A stretch of DNA of 64,000 nt from Sporosarcina obsidiansis (GCF_009651005.1 NZ_WHVW01000015.1:21304-85303); one strand, 5' to 3'; shown: positions 45,815 through 56,596, counted from the first letter of the stretch. A program made the numbers and translations. The notes: generated from the letters alone by a model not told the origin.

Positions 45815-47083
45815 TTATGCCGTATTTTTTTCTTGATCTAAATCAAATACGGACCCATCAGCTTTATATAAAATTGGTGATGCGTTACCTAAAACAGCAT
45901 CCTTCGTAATGAGGCATTCCTTCACTTCTTCAAGTGACGGTAGCTCGTACATCACATCTAGCATGATATTTTCAATAATTGATCGTAAGCCACGAGCACC
46001 TGTTTTACGAGCGATCGCTTCATTGGCGATTTCAAGCAATGCATCTTCTTCAAAACGAAGTTCTACATCATCAAGTTCCACCATTTTTTGGTACTGCTTT
46101 ACAATCGCATTTTTCGGAACGGTTAAGATTTGATAAAGTGTATCAACATCTAATGCGTCCAACGTAGCGATGACTGGCAATCGACCGATGAACTCTGGAA
46201 TCAAGCCGAATTGCTGCAAGTCTTCAGGAATCAATCTAGACAATAGGCTTTCATCTTCACTAATTTCTTTGTTTGGGTTCGAACCAAACCCAATGACTTT
46301 ACGTCCGATACGTCGTTTGACAATATCTTCGATGCCATCAAATGCACCACCAACGACGAAGAGAATATTCGTTGTATCAATTTGTAAGAATTCTTGGTGT
46401 GGATGTTTGCGTCCGCCCTGAGGTGGCACGCTTGCGACAGTACCTTCCAGAATCTTCAACAGTGCTTGTTGAACACCTTCGCCCGATACATCACGGGTAA
46501 TCGAAGCATTTTCAGACTTACGAGCAACTTTATCAATTTCATCAATATAAATAATCCCTTTTTCTGCTTTTTCAATATCGAAGTCAGCAGCTTGAATTAA
46601 TTTCAATAGGATATTTTCTACGTCTTCACCAACATAGCCCGCTTCTGTTAATGAAGTCGCATCTGCAATCGCAAATGGAACGTCCAAGATCCGAGCCAAC
46701 GTTTGCGCCAGTAAGGTTTTACCGCTACCAGTTGGTCCAATCAGGACAATATTTGATTTCGCTAGTTCAACATCATCAATTTTACTTCCAGAATTTATAC
46801 GTTTGTAGTGATTATAAACTGCTACAGCGAGTGATTTTTTTGCGCGATCTTGCCCGATGATATATTCATCGAGAATGCTCTGGATTTCTCTTGGTTTTGG
46901 GACGTCTTTCAGCTCGAAATCTTCTTCAAGACCAACTTCCTCTTCCACGATTTCCGCACAAAGTTCAACGCATTCATCACAAATATAAACACCTTGACCT
47001 GCCACTAATTTGCGGACTTGATCTTGTGATTTACCACAAAAAGAACAGCTCAGGTTATCGTTTTCATCATTAAATTTGAACAT
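45815..47083 (-). CDS. clpX: ClpXP protease ATPase subunit ClpX
   Basis: The 422-residue unfoldase has an N-terminal zinc domain (CSFCGKSQ, then CDECVELC), Walker [16 protein letters not shown], Walker [10 protein letters not shown] and the IGF loop (RKVIGFGSN) that contacts ClpP. The start ATG at 47083 ([10 protein letters not shown]) follows GGGGTG. The gap to tig holds only the tig terminator hairpin. Confidence 0.98.
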   Translation of the reverse strand: MFKFNDENDNLSCSFCGKSQDQVRKLVAGQGVYICDECVELCAEIVEEEVGLEEDFELKDVPKPREIQSILDEYIIGQDRAKKSLAVAVYNHYKRINSGSKIDDVELAKSNIVLIGPTGSGKTLLAQTLARILDVPFAIADATSLTEAGYVGEDVENILLKLIQAADFDIEKAEKGIIYIDEIDKVARKSENASITRDVSGEGVQQALLKILEGTVASVPPQGGRKHPHQEFLQIDTTNILFVVGGAFDGIEDIVKRRIGRKVIGFGSNPNKEISEDESLLSRLIPEDLQQFGLIPEFIGRLPVIATLDALDVDTLYQILTVPKNAIVKQYQKMVELDDVELRFEEDALLEIANEAIARKTGARGLRSIIENIMLDVMYELPSLEEVKECLITKDAVLGNASPILYKADGSVFDLDQEKNTA

Positions 47084-47226
47084 TATGCTCACCCCTATTC
47101 AAGTGAATATACTACAAGATTAGCCTGACTTAATCAACTATTTAGAACTACATAACAAATATGTATACGGTTCTCCGGTAGCTTATGAAGATTTACGGAG
47201 ACTATGCACAATAACTTTTATTTATT

Positions 47227-47261
47227 AAAAACAAGGTACGGTAAAACCGTACCTTGTTTTT
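47227..47261. terminator. Terminator between tig and clpX
   Basis: A perfect stem of about 15-16 bp (47227-47242 with 47246-47261) has a 3-4-base loop and T runs on both strands. It lies 16 bases beyond tig. Confidence 0.92.
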
Positions 47262-47276
47262 AGTTACATCGACTAA

Positions 47277-48563
47277 TTAGTCTACAACTTTTGCACTGTC
47301 TACTAGCAATTGAACCGTTTTGTTAAAACGAAGATCATTTTCAAGTACAGATGTTCCACCAAGAGTCGTCTTGATTTGTTCTACATCCATACCGAACTGC
47401 TCTGACATTTTTTCAAGCTCTGCATTGATTTCTTCTTCTGTTACTTCCACGTTTTCTGCTGCACCAATTGCTTCAAGCGTCAACGAAACACGTACACGGC
47501 TTAATGCATCGTCTTTCATTTGGTCGCGAAGAGCGGCTTCATCTTGTCCAGAGAATTGGAAGTAAAGGTCTAGATTCATACCCTGCATTTGAAGACGTTG
47601 TTCGAAATCTTGTAGCATACGGTTCGTCTCAGATTCGATCATCGCTTCAGGAATTTCCATTTCAGCATTGCTTGCAGCTTGTTCTACTAAGTCGTCACGA
47701 AGTGCTGTTTCTGCATCGTTCTTTTTCACTTCTTCAGCTTCTTCTTTAAGCTTCGTGCGTAATTCTTCTACAGAAGAAACCGTCTCATCGATTTCTTTTG
47801 CCATTTCATCGTCAAGTTCAGGAACTTCTTTTGACTTAATTTCATGAACTTTGACTTTGAAAGTAGCTGGCTGACCAGCTAGCTCTGCTGCGTGATACTC
47901 TTCAGGGAAAGTGATTTCAACGTCTTTCTCTTCTCCTGCTTTCATGCCTACCACTTGTTCTTCAAAGCCAGGGATGAAAGAGCCAGATCCGATTTCAAGA
48001 TCATAGTTCTCTGATTTCCCACCTTCAAATGCTTCACCATTAGCAAAGCCTTCGAAATCAATTGTAACTGTGTCGCCGTTTTCAACAGCTCCATCTTCTT
48101 TTACAACCATTTCTGCAAGTGCTTCACGGCGTGATTCTAGTTGAGCATCAACTTCCTCATCCGTCACCTCAGTAGATTGACGAGTTACTTCAAGACCTTT
48201 GTAATCTCCCAATTTCACTTCTGGTTTCAAAGCGATGACAGCAGTGAATACAACTGGCTCCCCTTTTTCAAGCTTCTCAATATCGATTTCAGGAGCTGCG
48301 ATCGGTTCTACGTCAGCTTCTTCTACTGCTTTCGCATAAGCTTCAGGCAATACGATATCGATTGCATCATTATATAGCGCTTCTTCGCCATACATTTGAT
48401 TGAACATTTTACGAGGCATTTTCCCTTTACGGAAACCTGGTGCCTGTACTTTCTTTACAACTTTTTTGAACGCTTGGTCCATTCCTTCATTAAAACGCTC
48501 TACAGAAACTTCAAACGTCAGTTTCCCTTCACTACCTTCTAATTTTTCCCATTTAACTGTCAT
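47277..48563 (-). CDS. tig: Trigger factor
   Basis: The 428-residue ribosome-bound chaperone has the ribosome-binding loop GFRKGKMPR in its N-domain, a central FKBP-type prolyl isomerase domain ([20 protein letters not shown]) and a long C-terminal arm. The start ATG at 48563 ([10 protein letters not shown]) has GGAGG 8 bases upstream. It is followed by clpX as in B. subtilis. The 48564-48814 region upstream has no feature I can support beyond AT-rich promoter-like sequence. Confidence 0.97.
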   Translation of the reverse strand: MTVKWEKLEGSEGKLTFEVSVERFNEGMDQAFKKVVKKVQAPGFRKGKMPRKMFNQMYGEEALYNDAIDIVLPEAYAKAVEEADVEPIAAPEIDIEKLEKGEPVVFTAVIALKPEVKLGDYKGLEVTRQSTEVTDEEVDAQLESRREALAEMVVKEDGAVENGDTVTIDFEGFANGEAFEGGKSENYDLEIGSGSFIPGFEEQVVGMKAGEEKDVEITFPEEYHAAELAGQPATFKVKVHEIKSKEVPELDDEMAKEIDETVSSVEELRTKLKEEAEEVKKNDAETALRDDLVEQAASNAEMEIPEAMIESETNRMLQDFEQRLQMQGMNLDLYFQFSGQDEAALRDQMKDDALSRVRVSLTLEAIGAAENVEVTEEEINAELEKMSEQFGMDVEQIKTTLGGTSVLENDLRFNKTVQLLVDSAKVVD

Positions 48564-48814
48564 ATGTCTGACCTCCAAATCATTTACACAACTTTATTTC
48601 TATTATTTTAATCAATTATACCTTCGCGCCATTGCGTACATACTTTTCCAATTCTAATAGGAATAGCTTGCTACACCCTTCGAAGGCTTTATCGGAATTC
48701 AGCTAATAATTTTTCCCACCGTGTAAGAAGTAAGAACTGAACTGAAAACAGATAAGCAGTTGACAACCATTTTAGTATAACATAGTCTTATCATCTTTCA
48801 ACAAATTTTCCTCT

Positions 48815-49783
48815 TCAACTATCCATTTCCTCGTCGACTGAGCGGATGAAATGAATCAGTGATGTTTCTTCGGTTTTTTTACCATAGATCAATTGATTCG
48901 TATAGCTAATATAACCCTCCGCCACTTCTTCAGCTGAATAAGGACCCCAATGAAAAGGATATAGGATCACACTGTATTTTGATATTAGATTATTTGCCAC
49001 TTCACTGGCTGTAGGATCTTTTTCAAAATATGATTTTGCCAAAAACTGTACTTCATTAACAAACGGATCCACTTCTGGTGAAACAAGTCTAGAAGGATTG
49101 GTTTCTGTTTCAAAATGATACTTTTTTATATAGACGGTTTTCTCTACCCCACTTTGCTGCAACAGAAAAAGCGCATACGTCTTCACAAGTGGTAAGGTAT
49201 CTTCGTATTGCACAATATCTACTAATAAAGAAACAAAAGGTTTCAGCTGCTGATTTTGGAGCGACAAAAGAAAATCCTGTTGCCCCATAGCCGTCATGTG
49301 TAGAAAATCTTCTAACGTAATGGTTGGCTCTTCTAACTCAGACTCATCTAGATAGCGATCAGCTAAACGATTATTCAACTCCCGCAAATACTGAAACTTT
49401 TGTAAGCTATCTTGGGGAATTAAACCTTTTTCCAACAAACCTTGAATCGTCATTTCCACTTCTTCATATTGCTGAAGCTGGATGGAGATCGATAGATACA
49501 ACTCCAATAATTCTATGTAATCACCGGTTTGGTGTTGCATGGCTAAAAGTGCATATTCTTTGGCGCGTTCAAAATCTTTTGTTTCATACAAAGAAATGGC
49601 TAGTTGATCATAGACAGATGACTCTTCGGGATGTAATTCTAGTAGTGTCTCAAAGCAGTAGATGGCGTCCTCATGAAGGTCCCGCTCCATTGCTTCCTTA
49701 CCTTCTCTACGCAACCGTTCCATTGTTCCAGGAAAGACAATCACATTTCCTTTTTGAATCACTTGTTTACGTCGTTTCTGCAA
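48815..49783 (-). CDS. ysoA: TPR-repeat protein YsoA
   Basis: The protein (about 322 residues) has an N-terminal series of tetratricopeptide helices (MERDLHEDAIYCFETLLELH, then SVYDQLAISLYETKDFERAK). A C-terminal region is not recognised. Position next to tig is that of B. subtilis ysoA, whose role is unknown. The start is probably the TTG at 49783 (SD CAGGTG); a GTG at 49792 is an alternative. Confidence 0.8.
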   Translation of the reverse strand: MQKRRKQVIQKGNVIVFPGTMERLRREGKEAMERDLHEDAIYCFETLLELHPEESSVYDQLAISLYETKDFERAKEYALLAMQHQTGDYIELLELYLSISIQLQQYEEVEMTIQGLLEKGLIPQDSLQKFQYLRELNNRLADRYLDESELEEPTITLEDFLHMTAMGQQDFLLSLQNQQLKPFVSLLVDIVQYEDTLPLVKTYALFLLQQSGVEKTVYIKKYHFETETNPSRLVSPEVDPFVNEVQFLAKSYFEKDPTASEVANNLISKYSVILYPFHWGPYSAEEVAEGYISYTNQLIYGKKTEETSLIHFIRSVDEEMDS

Positions 49784-49949
49784 TCCATTCACCTGCCTTT
49801 TCCGTATTACTATAGCATAAGGTTAGAATGGGATTCCAGTTAGGGCTGTTGAGGGCTTATCAGATAGATGAACGCCTGAAATTTTCCATATAAAAAGCTT
49901 ACCAACACTGGTTTGCAAGTGATTTTTTAAATGAGTATATTAAATTCAG

Positions 49950-50686
49950 TCACTCCAATCCCACTACATTCCACTTCCGAGAATCCCCCTCACAAACCAC
50001 TGGCTGGCCAACCCGTGTCGTTCCAATACATTCTCCATCCATATGGCATCCCCCTTCTTGATCCGTAGAAATGAGAAACTTCTCGCTTCTGTATGTAGAC
50101 ACACCTTTAAACCGTGTATGCGATCCATTGAATACAGTCATAAATTTCAGCAACGAAATGGAATGCACAATAGTTATGCCATAAACTAAATTACCTTTTT
50201 TTCCATTTATTAAAATTTTTTTCACGCGCGACCAACTGACAGCCAATGAAATTTCAGCATCCAATCCGAAGCCACAATTACTAGCGAAAAAGCTGCTAAT
50301 TTCATTAGTCAGCTGGACCGAACCTAGATCAATTGCCCTCCGTAACAATGGAACCCTCGCTGCGTACGACTCGATTTCTGCCAAATCGGTAAACGCTTTG
50401 AACTCTCTGGTGAACTCATTGCCTGAGCCGGCCTTCACCACGCCTATCGTAACGTGTTCAAAACCAACAATTCCATTCAATACTTCATGTACTGTGCCAT
50501 CCCCCCAATTATTACAATTAATAATGATTCTTCTCTATCGACTGCTATTTGTCGCGCCAGTTCCGTTGCATGGCACCGAAATCGAGTGAGGTTATGTGGA
50601 TAACTTTCGGCAGCCTGCAAGTCACTCCACACTTTCACCCCTTTGCCATCTCCTGCTTTTTCATTAATAATGAAGTGTATGGACAT
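49950..50686 (-). pseudogene. Diacylglycerol/lipid kinase (DagK/BmrU-like), frameshifted
   Basis: The ATG at 50686 begins MSIHFIINEKAGDGKG and runs to LLIVIIGG, then leaves frame. The other frame resumes with DGTVHEVLNGIVGFEHVTIG and KAGSGNEFTREF, the catalytic GGDGT and GSGNDF-like motifs. It continues to a C-terminal domain (STDQEGGCHMDGE). The break is at a run of six G (minus strand, 50503-50508); seven would restore Gly-Gly-Asp-Gly-Thr. A sequencing error, a dead gene or slippage are all possible. The family phosphorylates diacylglycerol or related lipids. Confidence 0.8.
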
Positions 50687-50766
50687 ACGTGACACCTCTT
50701 TCGAACACCTTTTCATCATCGTAGCAGACTGCTAGATAGCTTGCCACTTCAATTTCTATTCAGTTG

Positions 50767-51417
50767 TTAGACCATCTGGTATTTGACTTTTAGGTTGGCG
50801 CTAATTGTAATAGTTCCTGACTCAATTGGCGTGACTCCCGCTTCTGCCATAGTAGTCACACGAAAGGCAACAGGTTGTGAGACATGTTGTTCTTCGATTT
50901 TTAATGGGATCGGCCGATTTGGTAACTTTAGTGAAGAACCAATTGTCACCATTTTCGTTTCTGCATCTTGCAATGCGAGCGTAAGGGCTTTTTGGTAATA
51001 TTCATCTTGGTCTTGTATCGTAAATTGAATCGAACCAATTTGATTTACACCACTTGTCACAGCTGTATCGACCAACTCGCCCGTTTTCGAAACATCATTG
51101 ATTGTAATACGAATCGTATTAACTACTTCATAACCCTTAAAAATTTGCTCTCCATTCACATAGTCATAGACTGGACGAATCTGGTAATCGATAGTTTGAA
51201 TAGAAGATTTCGGGATGCCTAAAGCGATCAGTGAGTTAATTACGTTATTCATACGTTTCGCATTTTCTTGCTGAATTTCATTTAACTCCATTCCTCTTGA
51301 ATTCACCGACATGACAATATGGACTGTATCGGGAGACGCTTTAACCGCCCCTTCACCCCATACTGTAATCGTCCGACTTTCATGTGTACCGTATGATGCA
51401 TTATACAATTTCACCAC
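50767..51417 (-). CDS. SIMPL (DUF541) domain protein
   Basis: The 216-residue protein shows SRTITVWGEGAVKASPDTVH and VVNTIRITINDVSKTGELVD, typical of SIMPL/DUF541. Members include oxidative-stress-related periplasmic proteins, but this one has no signal peptide, so it appears cytosolic. Start codons GTG 51417, GTG 51414 and TTG 51408 are all near an AAGGAG SD. Confidence 0.85.
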   Translation of the reverse strand: MVKLYNASYGTHESRTITVWGEGAVKASPDTVHIVMSVNSRGMELNEIQQENAKRMNNVINSLIALGIPKSSIQTIDYQIRPVYDYVNGEQIFKGYEVVNTIRITINDVSKTGELVDTAVTSGVNQIGSIQFTIQDQDEYYQKALTLALQDAETKMVTIGSSLKLPNRPIPLKIEEQHVSQPVAFRVTTMAEAGVTPIESGTITISANLKVKYQMV

Positions 51418-51529
51418 TCTCCTTTACTATTGCTACTAATTCTATGCAAAAGTTAAGCCTATTCATGCATTTTGAACCAGAAATGGGTAGTCATCATAGA
51501 ATAGAATAAACGCTACAGGAGGTCTTAAT

Positions 51530-51748
51530 ATGGGGAAGGATATGAATCAAAGCAATCAAAATACTGAAAAGCAAATAGCGAAATTGGCATTACTTGGGGA
51601 AGGCATCACGTTATTTGGTCAAGCAATTTCAACCCTCTCCGCGTATCTTGCGTTAGAAGAGTTAGACGAGTCAAAGGATCCTAATTATAACCACCTGCAG
51701 GCACAAATCGATTATTTATTGAGCGAAATGAATATACTAAAGAGCTGA
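51530..51748 (+). CDS. Small hypothetical protein
   Basis: The 72-residue protein starts at an ATG with GGAGG 7 bases upstream (GGAGGTCTTAATATG). It has an amphipathic centre (KLALLGEGITLFGQAISTLS) and a coiled-coil-like acidic end (LQAQIDYLLSEMNILKS). No family is recognised. A terminator overlaps its stop codon, supporting a monocistronic gene. Confidence 0.75.
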   Translation: MGKDMNQSNQNTEKQIAKLALLGEGITLFGQAISTLSAYLALEELDESKDPNYNHLQAQIDYLLSEMNILKS

Positions 51749-51775
51749 AAGCATTAAGCTCTCAGCTCTTTAGTT
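51739..51775 (+). terminator. Terminator of the 72-residue protein gene
   Basis: A perfect 10-bp stem (51739-51748 with 51762-51771) begins in the last codons. The T tract after it is short. Confidence 0.6.
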
Positions 51776-51840
51776 AATAATTTTATAAATAGAATACAGT
51801 GTTAAAACGTTCTAGTATTATAGTGAACTGCAGTAGAAAT

Positions 51841-53142
51841 CTAACTTAACATCGCTACATTATTCAGACTCTCTGCAGAACTCGCCACTTCTGCCGTGGC
51901 GTCTTTGATTTCAAAAATAGCATTTATAACATCTTCCATTTGTTGCTGTACATGCATAACCATCTCGCCGCTCTTCTCAATAGACTGAACAATTTGACGG
52001 AAGGAAGAATTGGTTTGATCTGAGACAGTTGTCCCTTCAGAAACAGCTGTTTTTACCTGACGCAAATGATCAATGACTTGTTCTTTATGATGATTAGACG
52101 TTTGGATCAAGCGATTAATATCAGCAACTGATATTTTTGTTTGTTCAGCGAGTTTGCGTACTTCTTGTGAGACGACAGCAAATCCTTTTCCGTGTTGGCC
52201 TGCCCTTGACGCTTCGATTGCGGAGTTTAGAGCTAGTAAATTCGTTTGATCGGCAATTTTCCGCACCATGCCGATAACACCGGCAATCTTATCAGAAGAG
52301 TCACCTAATTTCTGAATACTATCGACCATACTGTGTGTGTGTATATCGATTACGTTAATTTTTTTTGAGAGCTCATGTAACATTTGTCGTCCCTCATCCA
52401 CATACTGTCTCGCTTTGCGGGCTTGTTCTTTGTTGTCTTTCGTAGTCTGTCCAACTTTCGCGATCGTTACATCCAACATCTCAGCAGATACCTGAGTTTG
52501 CTCAGCAAGCGAAACCAATTCTTCACTCACTTCGATCATCGTATTTCGCAGATCGTTTTTGCCATTTTCAAACTGCTCTTGTAACTTATGATTCGTTTCT
52601 TGATCATACGCTTCCAACACTAACTGTTGCTCAAAACTGATGATCTTATTAACAGGTAAAAGCACCGTCTTAATTTCCTCTTTGTCCTCTACCTCATTAA
52701 ATATGATGATGAGTAAGGTGTTTTGAAGATTTTGAAATGCTCCCATATACCAAGCGGGTTCTAAACCGATTGCATAATGAATCTTTGCAATACGGACTCG
52801 CTTATCTATAAATTCTTGATCAATCCTTCCAGCAAATAACTCGATGATATGTTTTTTCAGCGTCATTCGAAGTCGTTCAATGGAACTGTGGCGCTCTATA
52901 ATCTCTCTTAACTCTGTCACTTTCAAGACTGTATGATAAAATGTCTCCACCAACTGATCGATATGCTTCACAATAATTGGCTGCATCGCTTTAATTAATT
53001 TTAGATCTTGTTCACTTAAATTCATCATATCTATCATCTTCGAAAGTTCTTTATCATGAACTGCTAGATGTACACGCATTTCTGGTAGTCTATCCAACCA
53101 CTTCTTTTGATTGTTTGTTTTACGAAATCCCCAAACGCTCAA
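51841..53142 (-). CDS. hemAT: HemAT-like heme-based aerotaxis transducer
   Basis: An N-terminal globin-coupled sensor domain ([20 protein letters not shown] with YMGAFQNLQ) has the presumed proximal heme His in [13 protein letters not shown] cytosolic chemotaxis signalling domain with the hairpin tip [20 protein letters not shown] follows. It binds oxygen and signals to CheA for aerotaxis. There is no membrane segment, as in B. subtilis HemAT. TTG 53142 has the best SD (GGAGG, 7 bases); ATG 53157 is an alternative. Confidence 0.93.
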   Translation of the reverse strand: MSVWGFRKTNNQKKWLDRLPEMRVHLAVHDKELSKMIDMMNLSEQDLKLIKAMQPIIVKHIDQLVETFYHTVLKVTELREIIERHSSIERLRMTLKKHIIELFAGRIDQEFIDKRVRIAKIHYAIGLEPAWYMGAFQNLQNTLLIIIFNEVEDKEEIKTVLLPVNKIISFEQQLVLEAYDQETNHKLQEQFENGKNDLRNTMIEVSEELVSLAEQTQVSAEMLDVTIAKVGQTTKDNKEQARKARQYVDEGRQMLHELSKKINVIDIHTHSMVDSIQKLGDSSDKIAGVIGMVRKIADQTNLLALNSAIEASRAGQHGKGFAVVSQEVRKLAEQTKISVADINRLIQTSNHHKEQVIDHLRQVKTAVSEGTTVSDQTNSSFRQIVQSIEKSGEMVMHVQQQMEDVINAIFEIKDATAEVASSAESLNNVAMLS

Positions 53143-53281
53143 TCCGTCCCCTCCCATACTCCCCCTGAACTCTGTTAGTAATCCTTATCTACTATATGCA
53201 AATTCTTTTTAGATGAGTGCAGGAAAAGCCATGAGTGAAAAAGTTTTTACGATCTTGAACAATTTATTATCTAGCCAAATT

Positions 53282-53380
53282 TTAAAAAGAAATAAAACCT
53301 TTTTGTACTGCAAAGCCACCTAGTGTAAATAACGCAATCGCAATTAATGTGATGATGAATAATTTATTATTCTTGTCCAT
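53282..53380 (-). CDS. 32-residue single-span membrane peptide
   Basis: The ATG at 53380 has AGGTG 5 bases upstream. The peptide is a charged head MDKNNK, one hydrophobic helix (LFIITLIAIALFTLGGFAV), then QKGFISF. The composition is that of a genuine small membrane protein. Function is unknown. It stands alone between the hemAT-like gene and ypgQ; the rest of 53158-53463 shows nothing else. Confidence 0.6.
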   Translation of the reverse strand: MDKNNKLFIITLIAIALFTLGGFAVQKGFISF

Positions 53381-53463
53381 GAATTCACCTATTTCTTAAG
53401 TATGTAACTACAATTCTAGCAAACAATGTTCAGAATAGGCAAACTAATTTAGGACTACACGAA

Positions 53464-54105
53464 TCACTGTATCTCTTTTTTCAATTGCTCTAAAAATCGC
53501 AGCATAAATTCATGTCGTTCTTGTGCAATTCTTTGCCCTTCTTCCGTCACCATTAAATCTTTCAACAATAATAATTTCTCATAAAAATGCGTCACCGATG
53601 CCGTATCTTTTGAACGGTATTCCGATTCTGACATGCTCATCCGAGCTTCTTCATTTTGATTGTATAACTTTCTCCCTCTAGCTCCCCCAAATGCAAATGT
53701 TCGTGCAATGCCAATCGCCCCAATTGCGTCCAGTCGATCTGCATCTCTCACAATCGCCCCCTCAATAGATCGTAGCTCTTTTGAATGTCCTCCATTAAAG
53801 GACACGCTTTCTATCGCGGATTTCACTTTACAAGATAGGTGTTTGGAAGCGCCCATTTTCTCCAGTAACTCATCTACTGTAATCTCATGAAGAGATTCAT
53901 ATTTTTTATCCTCCACGTCATGTAAAAGTACAGCTAATCGAACAACTAGCTCATCGGCAGTTGGTTCCGTCTGCAAAATCTTTTCTGCATTTTTCATCAC
54001 GCGATCAATATGGTCCACATCATGGCTTGCATCAAATTTCCCGTATATACTCACGATTAATTCTCTACATTCGGTAATCATATCTTCCATGTATCTCATT
54101 CCCAT
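53464..54105 (-). CDS. ypgQ: HD-domain nucleotide pyrophosphohydrolase, YpgQ-like
   Basis: The 213-residue HD phosphohydrolase has the metal-binding HDVDHIDRV (about residues 28-36), LLHDVEDKK and RDADRLDAIGAIGIARTFAF. B. subtilis YpgQ hydrolyses dNTPs to pyrophosphate and dNMP with Mn or Co; the same activity is inferred here. Several in-frame starts (ATG 54105, 54099, 54090) have weak SDs. Confidence 0.85.
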   Translation of the reverse strand: MGMRYMEDMITECRELIVSIYGKFDASHDVDHIDRVMKNAEKILQTEPTADELVVRLAVLLHDVEDKKYESLHEITVDELLEKMGASKHLSCKVKSAIESVSFNGGHSKELRSIEGAIVRDADRLDAIGAIGIARTFAFGGARGRKLYNQNEEARMSMSESEYRSKDTASVTHFYEKLLLLKDLMVTEEGQRIAQERHEFMLRFLEQLKKEIQ

Positions 54106-54200
54106 CTTTTTTATTAATACCTGATAGCGTACCAGAAAAATAAATCTATATCCTATGCCGACTATAACACTTAGACCTCTATTTGTTCCCAGTTTGTAAA

Positions 54201-55049
54201 TTATTTATCGAATGGAATTTTAGACTTCACTTGTTTTAATGTCGCTACAATAAGAAAGCTAACAATCACCAATAGTAACCAAGAACTTAGCTTACCCAGT
54301 CCAACGATACTCCATGTTTCGTTTTGATTTGGATACTGCCAAGCGCCAAAGAACGTAGCAATATTTTCGGCAATCCAAATAAAAAATCCGATGAGGACAA
54401 ATGAAAACGATAACGGCATTCTATAACGAGTCCCATTCACAGCATAAGTGACCCAAGATCGCCAAAAGACGATAATGACAAGTCCTGATAACCACCAACG
54501 CACATCTATCCAAACATGATGTGTGAAAAAGTTTAAATAGATTGCGGCTGCAAGGGGCACAACTATTAGAAAAGGCGGCCACTTCACCAACTCTACATCT
54601 AATCTCCGCCACGCCTGGCATAGATAACTCGCAACACTTGCGTACATAAACCCGCTATACAATGGAACCCCTAGTACTTTGAAATAGCCTTCCTCAGGAT
54701 ATGACCAGGATCCCATATTCACCTTGAAAATCTCAAGAGCTAATCCAATCAAGTGGAACAGTGTAATCACTTTTAGTTCATCTCGCGTTTCAAGTCCAGA
54801 CCGAACCATCCACCATTGCATGAGAACAAATAGAATCAGAAGCCAATCATACCGTGGGAGAAATGGTAGATGGAGTACTTGGGTTAGAGCCAATGAACCG
54901 AAAATAACGACTGGAAACAAACAGGACAATGCCTGCTCCCAGCCAAACCGAACAAATTGTTTTGTCGCTCCCTTCATCCGTCCCATCTTCAAGAACTCAT
55001 TTGGGAATATCTGTTTCATTACGTTATTCATCTTCATGGTCCTCATCAC
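54201..55049 (-). CDS. yoaT: DUF817 membrane protein, YoaT-like
   Basis: The protein (up to 282 residues, with ATG 55031 a likely start) has about eight membrane segments and the DUF817 features FGWEQALSCLFPVVIFGSLA and KVNMGSWSYPEEGYFK. It follows a YozG-like regulator and a YoaS-like protein, the same triplet as B. subtilis yoaS-yozG-yoaT. Function unknown. Confidence 0.88.
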   Translation of the reverse strand: MMRTMKMNNVMKQIFPNEFLKMGRMKGATKQFVRFGWEQALSCLFPVVIFGSLALTQVLHLPFLPRYDWLLILFVLMQWWMVRSGLETRDELKVITLFHLIGLALEIFKVNMGSWSYPEEGYFKVLGVPLYSGFMYASVASYLCQAWRRLDVELVKWPPFLIVVPLAAAIYLNFFTHHVWIDVRWWLSGLVIIVFWRSWVTYAVNGTRYRMPLSFSFVLIGFFIWIAENIATFFGAWQYPNQNETWSIVGLGKLSSWLLLVIVSFLIVATLKQVKSKIPFDK

Positions 55050-55248
55050 TTCGATATTCTAAAATATCTCCAGGCTGGCAGTCCAGTGCCTTACAAATCC
55101 CTTCAAGCGTAGATAATCGAATCGCTTTGGCCTTGCCATTTTTCAATATAGAGATGTTAGCCATCGTAATTCCTACCTTCTCTGAAAGTTCCGTAACACT
55201 CATTTTCCTTTTCGCCAGCATCACATCAATATTAATAACAATTGCCAT
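55024..55248 (-). CDS. yozG: Cro/CI-type XRE transcriptional regulator YozG
   Basis: The protein of about 74 residues begins MAIVINIDVMLAKRKMSVTE, with the HTH KMSVTELSEKVGITMANISI, and ends PGDILEYRSDEDHEDE. It is almost the whole B. subtilis YozG sequence as I recall it. The start is the ATG at 55248 (SD GAGGTG). It overlaps yoaT and lies 10 bases from yoaS. Confidence 0.93.
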   Translation of the reverse strand: MAIVINIDVMLAKRKMSVTELSEKVGITMANISILKNGKAKAIRLSTLEGICKALDCQPGDILEYRSDEDHEDE

Positions 55249-55258
55249 CGTTTTCACC

Positions 55259-55741
55259 TCACACAGTTAATTCGTTTTCTGTTTTTATTTCGATCGCTTC
55301 TTCTAAAAGTTTTTGAAGAACAGCAGCAAATACTGCAATTACCATGGAAGCAAAAGGAACGACCAATCCGACAAAGATGACACCTGGAGCATCATCTTTA
55401 TCTGCATATAGATAAAATAGCGGCAATATTAATAGATGCAAGCAACTGATGGAGATGGCACAATACTTGATTTTCTTCAAAGCCATTACGGATAACTCAG
55501 AAAAGGCCTTATTCTTATCGATATAGCTTAAAATTTTTATAGCCTGATATAGAGCAAAGTAAAAAGGTATCGTCGCAGTATAAAACACAATATAAACAAG
55601 GTATTTAATATAGGAGTGATTCATATCTATTTCTGCTGCAACGTTAGCTAATTCAGGAACGAAAAATATACATAAAGCAACCACTGGAATTCCAATAAAA
55701 ATAACTGCTAACTTTAAAAAGAGCGTTGTAACTTGTTTCAT
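55259..55741 (-). CDS. yoaS: DUF2975 membrane protein, YoaS-like
   Basis: The protein of about 160 residues has four membrane segments and the DUF2975 arrangement that usually accompanies a YozG-type regulator. ATG 55741 (SD GAGGTG, 6 bases) is preferred. It is first in the yoaS-yozG-yoaT operon. A role in membrane stress or sensing is often suggested for the pair but not shown. Confidence 0.85.
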   Translation of the reverse strand: MKQVTTLFLKLAVIFIGIPVVALCIFFVPELANVAAEIDMNHSYIKYLVYIVFYTATIPFYFALYQAIKILSYIDKNKAFSELSVMALKKIKYCAISISCLHLLILPLFYLYADKDDAPGVIFVGLVVPFASMVIAVFAAVLQKLLEEAIEIKTENELTV

Positions 55742-55930
55742 ATATTGCACCTCACTTATTATTTTAATGTATTCTACTACATTATTTATCGAATAACAAT
55801 AAATTATTATTGTTTTTAATTTTCATGCTAAATTTTCTATCAGTCTTTCGTCAATTCTCGTTAACGAAATACTTACCAGTGTACTTAATTACAGTTAGGT
55901 ATTTACAGTATGAGCAACACTTCGAAGAAA

Positions 55931-55977
55931 ATAAAACAGCACTCCAAACCTCTTTGTTTAAAGTGGTTTGGAATGCT
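55931..55977 (-). terminator. Terminator of the kinase-like gene
   Basis: A 13-bp stem (AGCATTCCAAACC with GGTTTGGAGTGCT, one G-T pair) is followed by a TTTTATTTT run, 17 bases beyond the kinase-like gene. Confidence 0.85.
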
Positions 55978-55993
55978 ATGTTTGTGCTTACTT

Positions 55994-56596
55994 TCAATAG
56001 TAAGGGATAAGTCTTCTTTTATATAGGGACGCCACGAAATTTAATACAAATGCAGGAATCTTTTTAACAAAGAAATATTTATCGTAAAATTGATAATAAG
56101 CTTTTTTCAAATCCTCCCATTGCGTACAATCTTTGATTTGGCGATAACGTGCCACATCAATTAGCTTGATTTCGCCACGAGAAGTGACAAAGATATTGCG
56201 TAAGTGGATATCAGATGGATTTAATCCTACATCTGCAGCCAATAATAAGGCGTTATCAATTTCGTTAATATGTTCTTTGGTAATACGCTTTCCATTTGTT
56301 ACACAGTCAAAAAGCGTGGAACCTTCAATATAATCAATGATTAGATAATTTGGTCCCGCATCATAAATACGCGGAAAGTAATTGACAGTTTGAAGAGCGC
56401 TATAAATTTCCGCTTCTTCTTCCGCAAGATGCGTATATTCAGGAAAAAACACTTTAATTGCTTTATCGGAGGAACTAATTCTGAATACAAATGCACTTCT
56501 GCCAGTCCCAATATGCAGCAGGGATTCATCGCTGTGAATGAGACGATTTTTCTTGTCGATCATTACGGTTTTTGCTAGATTTTGATAATTACTCAA
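55994..56596 (-). CDS. Protein-kinase-like (RIO/ABC1-type) protein downstream of a riboswitch
   Basis: The 200-residue protein has a glycine-poor P-loop (HIGTGRSAFVFRIS), ATP lysine (DKAIKVFFPEY), catalytic loop NPSDIHLRNIFV (Asp and Asn present) and metal motif KLIDVARY in place of DFG. It resembles the compact Bacillus serine/threonine kinase-like proteins. The start is TTG 56596 with GGAGG 8 bases upstream. It is monocistronic, behind a manganese-type riboswitch. Substrate unknown. Confidence 0.78.
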   Translation of the reverse strand: MSNYQNLAKTVMIDKKNRLIHSDESLLHIGTGRSAFVFRISSSDKAIKVFFPEYTHLAEEEAEIYSALQTVNYFPRIYDAGPNYLIIDYIEGSTLFDCVTNGKRITKEHINEIDNALLLAADVGLNPSDIHLRNIFVTSRGEIKLIDVARYRQIKDCTQWEDLKKAYYQFYDKYFFVKKIPAFVLNFVASLYKRRLIPYY

